A DNA stretch of 64,000 bases from Aquimarina pacifica (GCF_000520955.1 NZ_JACC01000008.1:62001-126000), one strand, 5' to 3'; shown: positions 34,644-44,998, counted from the stretch's first letter. The notes: generated from the sequence alone by a model not told the origin. Translations and numbers: made by a program.

Positions 34644-37573
34644 ATGGATATTACACCTACTTCTAAGAAACCAATGAACTCTTTTTGTATTTGTTACAAT
34701 CTTATTGACTCTAATATTGTAGACATCCCTCTATTGCCAGAGGCATATATCGTCCCATTGTCTAATGAAGGACATCTTGAGTACATAGAAAAACAGGCCA
34801 CCTCTGAAACCCTGAATAGCCATGGGTTAGAATATCTTGATACACCACATGAGCAACTATTAGATATCTGTACTAAACTAAAACCTAATACACTTAAAAA
34901 GCGTTTTCAAACTGTTCAAAGAAAAAAACTAACTCTTTCAGACCTTTTAAAAGACCCTAAGAAAAAAGAAGTCATTCTTATGTATGTGCATAAAAAACTA
35001 GCTGTTTTTTTTGAGCTAATTTATACACACAGATATTTCATAAGTTATAATGCAGAAAGAAAAGATCGTGTAGAAGATCATAAATTAACCTTAGCTACAA
35101 ATCACCTGCACCCCATACCAGAGTTTACCAAAACAGAAGATGGTATAGAATATGCTTTTTCTCTGAAAGATGGAGAAAAGATATTCATTCCTCAAAAACA
35201 CAATATTGTTGTTTTACTAAATGAACCTGCATGGATCAGTATTGACAAAAAGGTGTATCCTATTCAAAACCTAAATGCCAATAAACTAAAACCTTTTCAG
35301 AACAAAGAAAAAATTACTATTGCAAAAAAACATATCAAAACATATGTCGAAAAAATTATAATTCCGGTTATCAAAAACATTGATGTTATTGCGAATGGAT
35401 TCGATATCCTTACCTACACTGATATTAAATCCAAGAGGATAGAGGTTGTTCAGGACTTTATACGCAATATTTATGTTGCCAAAGTCTTTTTTGAATATCA
35501 TGATGTTACCTTTGAGTATAACGGTTCAAAAAGCACTTACTCAACTGTGCTTCTTAATCAGAGTAATGACTTACAAGTTATACAGACAAAAAGAAACCCG
35601 AAAAATGAACAAGAACACATTGACTTTTTAGTATCTCTAGGTCTTCATGTTAATAATAATTTGATGTTAGAACTTGAAGGGGCCACCGACCCTTATGAGA
35701 TCCTAGAGTGGATTTCGCAAAACCGAAAACAATTAGAAAATCAAGGGTTTGAAATAAAACTACCTTTGTTCGAGGGTAAAAACAGTACAACAGCTCCTTA
35801 TAATATTACCATAAGCAACCAAAAAAAAAAGACTGGTTTGACATCAAAGGTATTATAAGAATAGGAGAACAAGAGATACCTTTTTCACAATTCATTCCTT
35901 ACATCAAAAACAATAACAGGTTTTTCCCAATAGGTGATACTGAAATCTTTATTATCCCCTTAGCTTGGATGAGTCGCTATAAAAAACTATCAAACTTTAG
36001 TGATATAGAAGGAGATACCGTTAGAGTCAAGAAAAACAACTACCCTATTCTTAAAGAAATCATCCCTTCTCAAGAAATTGAATTAGAAGAGATTACTAAA
36101 ACAAAGTATCAAACATCTTCATTACTTAAAGCAACACTTCGCCCCTATCAAGAACAAGGTGTACAGTGGTTAGTACAACATTACAATCATGGTTTAGGCG
36201 CCTGTCTTGCCGATGACATGGGGTTAGGAAAAACGCTACAGACTATTGCGATGCTTGTTTTTACTAAAGAACAGCTTACTCCTAATGAAGATGAGATAAA
36301 AAGAATTCAATTTGACTTGTTTGATGAACCTCTCGCCATAAAAACCTTTCTTAAAGTTCTTATTATTTTACCATCATCTTTGATGTTTAATTGGGTGCAA
36401 GAACTTCAAAAATTTGCTCCACATCTTACGATCATAAAATATCTTGGGTCAGATCGAAAAAAAATCGCTCCTTATCTCGAAACCTACGATATTGTTTTAA
36501 CTACCTATGCAACCGCATCGAATGACATTTCTGTACTAGAAAAAATTGATTTCAAGTACTTAATTTTGGATGAAAGTCAACAAATAAAAAATAAAAATTC
36601 AAAAGTTTTTCAGGCTATAAGTAAGATACATGCCTCAAATAAAATTTCATTGAGTGGTACTCCTATAGAAAATTCATTATCAGACCTATGGTCGCAGATG
36701 CAATTTATTAACCCGGGTATGTTAGGAAGCTTTCCTTTTTTTAAGGAACATTTTAAAACTCCCATAGAAAAACATCAAAATCAGGAACGCATTCAGGAAT
36801 TAAAAGAATTAATTGATCCGTTTATTCTTAGACGAACAAAAGAAGAAGTTGCTAAAGACCTGCCAGCATTATCAGAACAAGTAATCTACACTGAAATGTT
36901 ACCTGATCAAGAAAAACAATATGAATCAGAAAAATCTATTGCACGTAATGTCCTACTTGGTATCGATCCAGTTTCTATAAATAAAATTAATATCATCAAT
37001 ACACTTACAAAACTTAGACAATTAGCCAATCATCCTCAATTGATCAACAATACATCAGAAAATCAATCCGGGAAATTTAAGGATGTAACCAATTATCTGG
37101 ATATACTGGTGAAGTCTAAAAAGAAGGTATTGATTTTCAGCTCTTTTGTTTCTCACCTAGCTATATATGAATCTTGGTCAAAACAAAACGATATTCCGTT
37201 TGTGTGTTTGACAGGACAAACCAAAAGTGATGATCGGGAGAAAGTGGTACATGAATTTCAGAACAATGATAACATCTCTCTATTTTTTATTTCGCTTAAA
37301 GCTGGTGGCGTAGGGCTTAACCTTACCCAAGCATCATATGTCATACTTCTTGATCCATGGTGGAATCCCTTTATAGAAAAACAAGCAATTGCTCGAGCAC
37401 ATCGAATAGGTCAAGCACAAAATGTAATCGTTACCCGATTTATAACCAAAGATACTATCGAAGAAAAAATATTACGCCTACAAGAACAAAAAAAGAACCT
37501 TTCTAACGACATTATTGAAGTAAATACTGTTCCTGATTTTGTAGAAACAAATCTAGAGAGTCTTTTAAAATAA
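34644..37573 (+). CDS. SNF2-family DEAD/DEAH helicase, split by a -1 frameshift at 35,831
   Basis: Two reading frames together encode one SNF2-type ATPase of about 976 residues. The first frame (34,644 onward) stops at 35,858; after the A10 run at 35,821-35,830 the protein continues in the -1 frame as DWFDIKGIIRIGEQ, well before the first ATG of the second frame at 35,969. Helicase motifs are all in the second part: LADDMGLGKTLQT (Walker A), LDESQQIKN (DExH), SLSGTPIEN, and LKAGGVGLNLTQA with DPWWNPFIEKQA..RAHRIGQ. The first 395 residues show no motif I know, although this arrangement is usual for bacterial SNF2 proteins. The shift may be a sequencing error, a true mutation, or programmed slippage. 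The family remodels protein-nucleic acid complexes; the bacterial role is largely undefined. Confidence 0.88.
35820..35831 (+). other. Slippery A10-G site in the helicase gene
   Basis: C-A10-G. In the upstream frame the codons read CAA AAA AAA AAG, so 35,825-35,831 is exactly the heptamer A-AAA-AAG known for -1 ribosomal frameshifting (as in E. coli dnaX). Slipping back one base joins the two helicase frames. A transcript with one added A would do the same. Only a weak TTTGA/TCAAA stem is visible directly downstream. Confidence 0.6.
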
Positions 37574-37697
37574 TCTCAGCTAAAGATAATCGTACATCAA
37601 TTCTTATTACGTTTCTAAATAAAACCTTAATCAATGAAATAGTATTCTCATTTTTATTTAAATTACCCATCGTAAACTCAAACTCACTCTTTGCATT

Positions 37698-38975
37698 ATG
37701 AAATACGCTTATACTCTACTCTTAATATTAATCACGAGCATTACCTTTTCTCAAGATATTTATATTCACTCTGGAAAATTAGTAAACACGAAGTCAGGGA
37801 AAATTGAAACTGAAAAAACAATCGTCGTTTCTGGAAATAAAATAATACGAGTAGAAAATGGATATATCAATGGCGGCACAAAAGATATTGTTCTCGATCT
37901 TAAGGATAAAACGGTATTACCTGGGTTAATTGATCTGCATGTGCATATTGAGAATGAGACAAATCCTAATGCGTATTTACAAAAATATACTGCTAGTGAG
38001 GCAGATGTAGCTTATAATTCTGTAGGGTTTGCACAAAAAACATTGATGGCCGGTTTTACTACTGTTAGAGATTTAGGAGGAACAGGGGTAAATATTTCTC
38101 TAAAAAAAGCAATCAATAGTCATAAAATAATAGGCCCTAGAATTTTCACTGCAGGTAAATCCTTAGCAACTACAGGAGGACATGCCGATCCTACGAATGG
38201 TAATAAACGATCTCTAATAGGTGACCCAGGTCCCAAAGAAGGTGTCGTCAATAGTGTCGAGGATGCAAAAAAAGCAGTACGCCAGCGATATAAAAATGGG
38301 GCTGACCTTATTAAAATCACAGCTACAGGAGGCGTATTAAGTGTTGCTAAAAGTAGTTCTAACCCCCAATTTACCGTTGAAGAAATCAAAGCCATTTGTG
38401 AAACTGCAAAAGATTATGGTTTTCATGTTGCGGCTCATGCTCATGGAGATGAAGGAATGCAACGTGCTATTTTGGGCGGTGTAAAAACAATAGAACATGG
38501 CACTCTGATGAGTGAAAAAACTATGGACATGATGAAAGAACACAATGCCTATCTCGTCCCCACCATCTCAGCAGGAAAAGAAGTAACTCAAAAAGCAACA
38601 ATAAAAGACTATTATCCTTCTATTATTGTTCCGAAAGCATTAGAAATAGGTCCAAAAATACAGAACACATTTAAAAAAGCATATGCACGAGGAGTCGGTA
38701 TTGCTTTTGGCACCGATGCCGGCGTATTTGCACACGGACAAAATGGTAAAGAATTTGGTTTTATGACCGAAGCAGGAATGCCAGCAATAGAAACGATTCA
38801 AAGTGCAACAATAACGAACGCAAAAATCCTAAACATGGAAAATCAATTGGGGCAAATTGCAACTGGTTTCCTTGCCGATATTATTGCCGTCAATGAAGAC
38901 CCAACCAAAAATATTAATACCATGGAAGACGTTGTTTTTGTTATGAAAGAAGGTGAAGTATTTAAAAAAGAATAG
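37698..38975 (+). CDS. Secreted amidohydrolase (imidazolonepropionase/Xaa-Pro dipeptidase-like)
   Basis: A 425-residue protein with a signal peptide (about residues 1-18, ending TFSQD). Metal ligands of the amidohydrolase superfamily are visible: LIDLHVH near residue 78, the lysine in DLIKITATGG near 202, HAHG near 240, IEHGT near 262 and FGTDAG near 332. The signal peptide places it in the periplasm. Family members cleave amide or peptide bonds such as Xaa-Pro dipeptides; the substrate here is not known. It is a single gene. Confidence 0.9.
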   Translation: MKYAYTLLLILITSITFSQDIYIHSGKLVNTKSGKIETEKTIVVSGNKIIRVENGYINGGTKDIVLDLKDKTVLPGLIDLHVHIENETNPNAYLQKYTASEADVAYNSVGFAQKTLMAGFTTVRDLGGTGVNISLKKAINSHKIIGPRIFTAGKSLATTGGHADPTNGNKRSLIGDPGPKEGVVNSVEDAKKAVRQRYKNGADLIKITATGGVLSVAKSSSNPQFTVEEIKAICETAKDYGFHVAAHAHGDEGMQRAILGGVKTIEHGTLMSEKTMDMMKEHNAYLVPTISAGKEVTQKATIKDYYPSIIVPKALEIGPKIQNTFKKAYARGVGIAFGTDAGVFAHGQNGKEFGFMTEAGMPAIETIQSATITNAKILNMENQLGQIATGFLADIIAVNEDPTKNINTMEDVVFVMKEGEVFKKE

Positions 38976-39031
38976 CCTCTAAAATTAAGAACCTCTTTAA
39001 CTTAACATTTGCAGGAATAAATCGTACCATT

Positions 39032-39814
39032 TTAATCAAAAGAATACACTAATCCGCTTGTTAGTTTATATTGTTCTTTTGCAACATTGGTAACAGGAAA
39101 AGAATCAAAAATATAATACAGGGTTGTTATAAATTTTAAATTTTTGACAATCTTAAGCATTATTGCTGTTTCGCTTAAAATTCTATAATCAGAAATATAG
39201 TCTATTAGTGGTTGAAAATAATTACTACTTACTAATGAAATGTTATCATTTGGTTTTATTTTAAAAGAAACATAGTTGCTACTTCTTATGTTGTTTTGAA
39301 CATTTTCTATATCATCAACAGAATTTTCATACTCGTACATCATGGTTACTCCTAGAAAAAATTTATATTTTTTTGCGTTATATAAGTTAAATCGCAACCC
39401 TGTACCTGCCAGAGCTCTTATCTTTATTTCGGACACTTTATCAGATTGAGACTGTAAAAAAGCCTCATAAGAAACTCTTGAAGATAATTCATGACTATAT
39501 CTTAAATGCTGCGTACTGTTGTTTATAATTTCGGTTGCATTTATTTCCTTAAAACTCATGTCGTGTATTAAAAACCACACACTCTTTTCACGCTTATACT
39601 GAAGTCGTAATTGATTAGAAAAATTTAAAATTCTACTGGTATTGTTTTTTTCTAATTGCCCGTCTAATCTAACATGACCAGACCAACCTGTAGAATCAAT
39701 CTCATGTCTCAAGTTTTCTACATTAACTATTTGTGCCTGCAAGAAAAAACAGCTTATCAATAAAAAAAACAATATACTTTTTCTTACTAGTTGATAATTA
39801 TACTCAGATAGCAT
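39032..39814 (-). CDS. DUF481-like outer-membrane beta-barrel protein
   Basis: A 260-residue protein with a signal peptide (ending FLQAQ at about residue 28) and alternating hydrophobic strands to a C-terminal GLVYSFD, with aromatic final residue as usual for outer-membrane barrels. SGHVRLDGQLEKNNT and LNFSNQLRLQY resemble DUF481 (salt-induced outer membrane protein). Function unknown. The next minus-strand gene upstream starts more than 270 bases away, so it has its own promoter. Confidence 0.75.
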   Translation of the reverse strand: MLSEYNYQLVRKSILFFLLISCFFLQAQIVNVENLRHEIDSTGWSGHVRLDGQLEKNNTSRILNFSNQLRLQYKREKSVWFLIHDMSFKEINATEIINNSTQHLRYSHELSSRVSYEAFLQSQSDKVSEIKIRALAGTGLRFNLYNAKKYKFFLGVTMMYEYENSVDDIENVQNNIRSSNYVSFKIKPNDNISLVSSNYFQPLIDYISDYRILSETAIMLKIVKNLKFITTLYYIFDSFPVTNVAKEQYKLTSGLVYSFD

Positions 39815-40090
39815 TTCTAATACATTTTACAGTGTTTTCACCAATCATTAATTAATTTCCCAAAGATACTACTTTAGTACTATGTTTCTTGACTCATTTT
39901 AATCTCTATAGAGCAATCAATAGATACAAGCAAAATTAATGAAAACCCAATAAGAATTATCCCGAGAGAAAATGGCTTTTTTAACTAGATAGAAAGACCT
40001 ATGCTTATTTGTAAAGTCTCGAAATACAAAATTTAGTATTCGCTAAAAAAGTGAAAACAAAACTTCCAAAAATAGGCTAGCTTGAGTATC

Positions 40091-40678
40091 TTATTGTCTA
40101 AAAAACAGCTTTCTTCTCAGAAAAATGGAAATTATAATAAATAACACCAAAATTATAGATAGATAGTACTTAAATCCAATGTTAGAATTGTTTTGATTTA
40201 TTATAAAGTATGTGTTTTCTGCATTCGTAATTTTTGGGTGGGACACATTAGAAAGTTCATGGTAGTTCTGTTGATTTTTAAAGTAATCACACATTATGGT
40301 ATTTGTAACCTTAAATAGCCGATCTCCTTTAAAAAATATTTTATAATTTACTGTACTATGATGTCCTTCATTTCTATTCTTTAAAAATTCAATATTGACA
40401 ATAGGAAATCTATCTCCTTCATTATTTTCTAAAATGATATTTTTTTTAATGTAGTTAAGTAGTCTAATTTGAAGGTTCTGATCCGTACTATTTTCTGTTT
40501 TAATATTATCTAACACCTTTCTTATACTCCAAGGAAATTCTGCAAAAACAACCACATTATCTGCTTCTTTATGAATTTTAAAATATGCTTTATCAGCATC
40601 ATGAGCATGTCCTGCAAAAAATAAAAACATGTTCATGAATACTAGTAGACAATTCTTACTTATTAACATCATAGCCAA
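40091..40678 (-). CDS. Membrane-anchored secreted protein following the YHYH gene
   Basis: A 195-residue protein: an N-terminal signal (ending FAGHAHD near residue 26), a soluble region of about 130 residues with FAEFPWSIRKVL and HHSTVNYKIFFKGD, and a C-terminal membrane segment (about residues 170-186) followed by RRKLFFRQ, i.e. a type I anchored periplasmic domain. The order resembles DUF6702-like proteins, but I am not sure. It starts 32 bases after the YHYH gene stop, so the two are probably co-transcribed and work together. Confidence 0.7.
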   Translation of the reverse strand: MAMMLISKNCLLVFMNMFLFFAGHAHDADKAYFKIHKEADNVVVFAEFPWSIRKVLDNIKTENSTDQNLQIRLLNYIKKNIILENNEGDRFPIVNIEFLKNRNEGHHSTVNYKIFFKGDRLFKVTNTIMCDYFKNQQNYHELSNVSHPKITNAENTYFIINQNNSNIGFKYYLSIILVLFIIISIFLRRKLFFRQ

Positions 40679-40710
40679 AATTATACAATAAAAACGCTAA
40701 GAGTACCTTA

Positions 40711-41736
40711 CTATGGAGCTCCACCTTGCCCTCCACCTTGAGCAAAATCTACCGAAGGCGTACCTCTAAAATATCTTGGGATACTTGGGAACTCGTCTCC
40801 ATCAGTAAGTATATAATAATACGTCCCATCTGGGTATTCTGGTGTAACACCCGTTCTTCCGTTAGCTTCATCCAAAGTACCTAGATCTTCTATATATTCA
40901 TAATCGGCAGAGTACGCCCCATCATATTCAGAACATGGAGCCGTTTCTCCATCACCTGGTCTATTACCTGTCTTTTGTCTGTAACTCGAACTCATTGCTA
41001 CAATAGAAGATGTATTATCACTAGCCGTTTCATAAGCATACTTATAATACAATGGAAAACCATCAGCGGCATAGCCTACCAATACCATCTCATCACCTGT
41101 TGCATTTGCAATTTTATCATACAAAGCGGGCGCCCCATGACTATGATATTGTCCTGTTGGTTGTACATGCGAATAATTACAATCTAATCCAATCCCAATG
41201 TTTAGAGCTTCCAGGTTCCAATCCCAATTAACATCTGGATCCATGATCCCTAAATCACTATGGGGCCAGGGTTCTGCTGCAATGGGATCCAACTCTACCC
41301 CATTTAACAAAACACCAAATCTAAATTCGGGACCGGTATCTCCCTGTAAAGATGTCAATTCATTTGCTACTTCTGGTGTAAGTGTAATAGTATAGGTCTC
41401 ATCTTGAGCTGATACATCAGCATTGTTAAAAACACCAACCTCATGCTCAGGGATATTATTTGCCGTAATTACCCTATTTCCATTTTCTTCAACCATTGTA
41501 AAGAGATTCGAAATATCTAAATCTACACTACAAACTCCCGGACCATTAACCAAATTATAATCATCTCTGGTTTCACAATCTGCAACTTCTCCATCGCCAT
41601 CTCCATCTCCGTCAACATCTTCATCTCCTACAGCTTCTTCTTCATTTGTACCTGAATCATCACTATTACAGGATCCTACCGCAATCATAGACAAAAGCAA
41701 TAAGACTATATATTTTACTTTATTTAAATCTCTCAT
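40711..41736 (-). CDS. YHYH-domain lipoprotein
   Basis: A 341-residue lipoprotein (lipobox VGSCNSDD near residue 24) with an Asp/Gly/Glu repeat linker (about residues 30-55). The main domain carries QYHSHGAP followed by VGYAADGFPLYY and ends in FPSIPRYFRGTP, which is the YHYH family found mainly in marine bacteria; the family has conserved histidines that may bind metal, but no proven activity. The acidic GDGDGD linker could bind calcium. It heads a two-gene unit with the gene at 40,091. Confidence 0.88.
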   Translation of the reverse strand: MRDLNKVKYIVLLLLSMIAVGSCNSDDSGTNEEEAVGDEDVDGDGDGDGEVADCETRDDYNLVNGPGVCSVDLDISNLFTMVEENGNRVITANNIPEHEVGVFNNADVSAQDETYTITLTPEVANELTSLQGDTGPEFRFGVLLNGVELDPIAAEPWPHSDLGIMDPDVNWDWNLEALNIGIGLDCNYSHVQPTGQYHSHGAPALYDKIANATGDEMVLVGYAADGFPLYYKYAYETASDNTSSIVAMSSSYRQKTGNRPGDGETAPCSEYDGAYSADYEYIEDLGTLDEANGRTGVTPEYPDGTYYYILTDGDEFPSIPRYFRGTPSVDFAQGGGQGGAP

Positions 41737-42348
41737 AAGTTCTACAAATAGTTCTATAAGTTAATATACTAAAAGTAAATCATTTATCACCATTATTAAA
41801 AATTTGACAAAAAATTTCAGTCGACGTATTACTAAATTCAGCGTATCTCTATTTTTAAATCTTCAATAAAAAAATAAATACAATTCACAGAAAACGCCCC
41901 TTCTTGCATACCCAACTGACCTAATAAACACTAATTTTATTGTCATAATCAATCACATGAACTTTTGATACTTATTTCTCATATATATATTCTTCAAGTG
42001 ATACCATTCTCACCTAAGTGCATCTATCAAAAATCGTTTCAATTTCTAAAAGATTTATAAGAGTTTTTGGCTATTATTTTTCAAACAGTGTAGATTTTCG
42101 AAAAGTACATGTTCTTATATTTTCATAAAGAGGTTAGCGTTAGGGATAGCAATGAAAATCCCGCAGCTCGACGATAGGAGATGCGAGGAATTGCAATGAA
42201 TAGCCCGCCCGAACGCCCAAGTTAACACCGCCTGTTCTTTTATAATTACAAATAATTGTAAGCTTACAAAATTCATTGCGACCAAGTACTGTATTTTGAA
42301 AACAGATCGTATAACTCTGTATTAGATTGTTTTATAAAACCAGAACGT
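41737..42348. other. Intergenic stretch between the YHYH and DM13 genes
   Basis: About 610 bases between divergent genes. Most is AT-rich and featureless; the exception is the GC-rich element at 42,133-42,226. A palindrome-like stretch ATAATTGTAAGCTTACAA (about 42,249-42,270) is also present near the DM13 gene. No gene or tRNA is seen. Confidence 0.6.
42133..42226. repeat. GC-rich palindromic intergenic repeat element
   Basis: Clearly richer in GC than its surroundings. The ends are inverted: AGCGTTAGGG near 42,136 faces CCCGAACGCC near 42,208, and the interior has GGGATAGCAATGAAAATCCC and GCAATGAATAGCCCGCCC as two similar halves, plus GTTA/TAAC at the outside. From memory, elements with GGGCGTT..GGGCTATTC..CATTGCAATTCC..CCCTAACGC recur many times in flavobacterial genomes. 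It looks like a REP-type dispersed repeat or a non-coding RNA relic. Confidence 0.55.
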
Positions 42349-43044
42349 ATGAGAGCTACAAATAGCCGTTTTTTACTTATGACTCTTATTTTTGCCTGCT
42401 TTGTTTCCTGTATCGGTGAAGATATTATTGAGGATACCATTGACCCCATATTAAGAATTGACAACCCCTTAATATCATTGGCTGTAGGAGAAACTCATCA
42501 ATTCGAAGCGACCTATCTTAATAACATAGGACAAGAAGAAAACGTTACTTTTTTATGGACAAGTTCTGATGATACCATTATTAGTATAAACGAATTAGGC
42601 CTTGCCACTGCTCTAAAAGAAGGTGAAGCCATTATCAGTGTTCGAATAAATGATGAAACAGAAAACGCAATTACTCGTAACACACTACAAGTCAGTACAG
42701 GTACAGTTCTAGACAACGATATTAAGACAGGAGTTATTAAAACAACCTCTAGTTATGAACTAACAGGAGACTTTATGATAACTGAACAATCTACGCAAGA
42801 TAATATTCGTATATCTATATCAGATAATTATTCTGCATCAACTGCCTTACCTGGCTTGTACTTATACCTTACAAACAATCCTAATTCTATAGAAAATGCT
42901 TTTGAGGTTGGACCTGTAACGGTCTTTAGCGGAGCTCATGTTTATGATATAAGTGATCAGGAGGTTGGCATTAATCAATACGGGTACTTACTATATTGGT
43001 GCAAACCATTTTCTGTAAAAGTAGGAGAAGGAAAAATAAACTGA
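42349..43044 (+). CDS. BIG2-DM13 lipoprotein
   Basis: A 231-residue lipoprotein with lipobox FVSCIGED (cysteine near residue 24). Residues about 37-118 form a bacterial Ig-like (BIG2) domain (ISLAVGETHQFEATY.., TALKEGEAIISV). Residues about 125-229 match DM13, with LPGLYLYLTNNP, GAHVYDI and the conserved YWCKPFSV containing the single cysteine typical of the family. DM13 is proposed to be a redox or electron-transfer domain. It is followed after 21 bases by an outer-membrane barrel gene. Confidence 0.85.
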   Translation: MRATNSRFLLMTLIFACFVSCIGEDIIEDTIDPILRIDNPLISLAVGETHQFEATYLNNIGQEENVTFLWTSSDDTIISINELGLATALKEGEAIISVRINDETENAITRNTLQVSTGTVLDNDIKTGVIKTTSSYELTGDFMITEQSTQDNIRISISDNYSASTALPGLYLYLTNNPNSIENAFEVGPVTVFSGAHVYDISDQEVGINQYGYLLYWCKPFSVKVGEGKIN

Positions 43045-43065
43045 ATAATCGGTAATATATAAAAA

Positions 43066-43932
43066 ATGGTAACTATAAAACATTGGCTTTTTATATGCAC
43101 TTTACTTGGTGGTATTCTAATATCGAATGCACAATGGGTAAAAGGCAAAAACAACGGATATTACAAAGTATCTGCGTGGTCATTAGTATCTGATCAACAT
43201 TTTACAGACACGGGCAAAATAGACCCAAATGCAACCAGAGGGCTTTTTAACCTGAATTTTTATGGTGAATATGGAATTTCTGATAAACTAGATGCAATTG
43301 CATATGTACCTTTTTTTTCTAGAACCTACCAAAACGATCAAATCTCTGCAACCACTGGGGAAGTTATTCAAGAAGGTGAAGCTCTTAATAGTATTGGTGA
43401 TATAGATATCGCTGTGCGCTATAGTCTTCTGAAAAGAAGCAACATAGCCATAGCTGCTACATTAAAACTTGGGCTCCCAACAGGAAATGATGCTGGGGGA
43501 TCTGATGGAAGTTTTCAAACAGGAGATGGTGAGTTTAATCAGCTTATTCAATTAAATTTTGGAGTTCCTTTTTCTATAAAAAAGACATCCTTATATGCCA
43601 AAACTTTTATTGGTTACAATAATAGAACTCAGGACTTTTCTGATGAGTTGCATCTAGGTGCAGAAACAGGTATTTCATTATTTAAGAAAAAAGTATTACT
43701 CCTAGGAAGGCTTAATCGCGTACAATCCCTAAAAAACGGAGATAAATCTGCCATAAATTCGCAAGGAAGTATTTTTGCAAACAATATAGAATACACTAAT
43801 CTAGGAGGAGAAATCGCGTATTACATCACAAAAAAAATAGGTGTTTCTGTCGCTTATTCTTCTGCAATAGATGGACGTATTATTTATGCAAATGCCTCAA
43901 TATCCGGCGGTGTTTTTCTTGTTATTAAATAA
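43066..43932 (+). CDS. Outer-membrane beta-barrel protein
   Basis: A 288-residue protein with a signal peptide (ending ISNAQW near residue 24) and the alternating strands of an outer-membrane barrel; GDIDIAVRYSLL and LGLPTGNDAGGSDGSFQTGDGEFNQ resemble the transporter-like barrels (MetA-pathway of phenol degradation type). Its closeness (21 bases) to the BIG2-DM13 lipoprotein suggests one operon. Substrate unknown. Confidence 0.78.
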   Translation: MVTIKHWLFICTLLGGILISNAQWVKGKNNGYYKVSAWSLVSDQHFTDTGKIDPNATRGLFNLNFYGEYGISDKLDAIAYVPFFSRTYQNDQISATTGEVIQEGEALNSIGDIDIAVRYSLLKRSNIAIAATLKLGLPTGNDAGGSDGSFQTGDGEFNQLIQLNFGVPFSIKKTSLYAKTFIGYNNRTQDFSDELHLGAETGISLFKKKVLLLGRLNRVQSLKNGDKSAINSQGSIFANNIEYTNLGGEIAYYITKKIGVSVAYSSAIDGRIIYANASISGGVFLVIK

Positions 43933-43985
43933 TAGAACTATGAGTTAAAATTAGTCAAAAGACTTGTTCTAATTCATAATTGGTA

Positions 43986-44033
43986 AAAAATAAAGCTCTC
44001 AAAAACGCACCTATTTTTGAGAGCTTTATTTTT
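43986..44033. terminator. Bidirectional terminator between convergent genes
   Basis: A perfect 20-bp stem (43,986-44,005 with 44,014-44,033) with an 8-base loop and A/T outer runs, lying between the plus-strand barrel gene and minus-strand fabD. Confidence 0.9.
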
Positions 44034-44116
44034 ATACCATGTATCTTTTTGAGATAATAACCACCTAATTTAATTGGTGGTTAATAATATACAAAAAAGA
44101 AGTATTTCAATTTTGG

Positions 44117-44998
44117 TTAGACAGATGCCAAAGCCGTTTCTAAAGATCTATCAATCTTTTTTACTAAGCCCGACAATACCTTTCCTGGACCCACTTCTGT
44201 AAATAGTGTAGCTCCATCATTGATCATCTGTTGCACACTTTGTGTCCATTTTACAGGAGCGGTAAGTTGAGCAATCAAATTCTTTTTAATCTCCTCGGGA
44301 TCTGTAACTGCTGTTGTGGTTACATTTTGATAAATTGGACAAGTTGGTGTACTAAAAGTTGTTGCCTCGATAGCAGCTGCAAGTTCTTCTCGGGCGGGCT
44401 CCATTAATGGTGAATGAAACGCACCACCTACAGGTAACATCAGTGCTCTTCTTGCGCCTTTCTCTTTCATCAATTCACACGCTTTTTCTATTGCCTCTAT
44501 TTCTCCAGAAATCACCAATTGACCCGGGCAATTATAATTTGCCGCGACAACTATACCGTCTATAGTATTACATCCTTCCTCTACTACTTCATCTTCTAAT
44601 CCCAAAACTGCTGCCATTGTAGAGGGTAATGCTTCACATGCTTTTTGCATAGCCAGTGCTCTTTTTGACACCAAAAGTAAGGCATCTTCAAAAGTAAGCA
44701 CTCCATTGGCAACCAATGCAGAGAATTCTCCCAAAGAATGACCTGCAACCATATCTGGCACAAACGTTTCACCCATCACTTTGCTGAGGATTACCGAATG
44801 TAAAAAGATAGCCGGTTGTGTAACCTTGGTTTGCTTTAGTTCTTCAGCAGTACCTTCGAACATAATTTTAGTAATCTCAAAACCTAATATATCATTAGCT
44901 TTATGAAAAAGTTCTTTTGCTATTTCTGAGTTTTCATATAGATCTAAACCCATTCCCGAAAACTGTGCTCCTTGACCAGGAAATACATATGCATTCAT
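44117..44998 (-). CDS. fabD: Malonyl-CoA:ACP transacylase
   Basis: A 293-residue acyltransferase with GQGAQFSGMG at residues 7-16, the active serine in GHSLGEFSAL near residue 89 and the histidine in GAFHSPLM near residue 195. It loads malonyl groups on acyl carrier protein for fatty acid synthesis. It is not next to other fab genes here; it ends a minus-strand row of the DHFR fusion, PNPOx-like and fructosamine kinase genes. Confidence 0.97.
   Translation of the reverse strand: MNAYVFPGQGAQFSGMGLDLYENSEIAKELFHKANDILGFEITKIMFEGTAEELKQTKVTQPAIFLHSVILSKVMGETFVPDMVAGHSLGEFSALVANGVLTFEDALLLVSKRALAMQKACEALPSTMAAVLGLEDEVVEEGCNTIDGIVVAANYNCPGQLVISGEIEAIEKACELMKEKGARRALMLPVGGAFHSPLMEPAREELAAAIEATTFSTPTCPIYQNVTTTAVTDPEEIKKNLIAQLTAPVKWTQSVQQMINDGATLFTEVGPGKVLSGLVKKIDRSLETALASV

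Noticed and set aside
41580..41640. CCATCT-type short tandem repeat, possible simple-sequence phase-variation tract
   Set aside because: It encodes the in-frame Asp/Gly linker of the YHYH lipoprotein; units of six bases cannot switch the frame.
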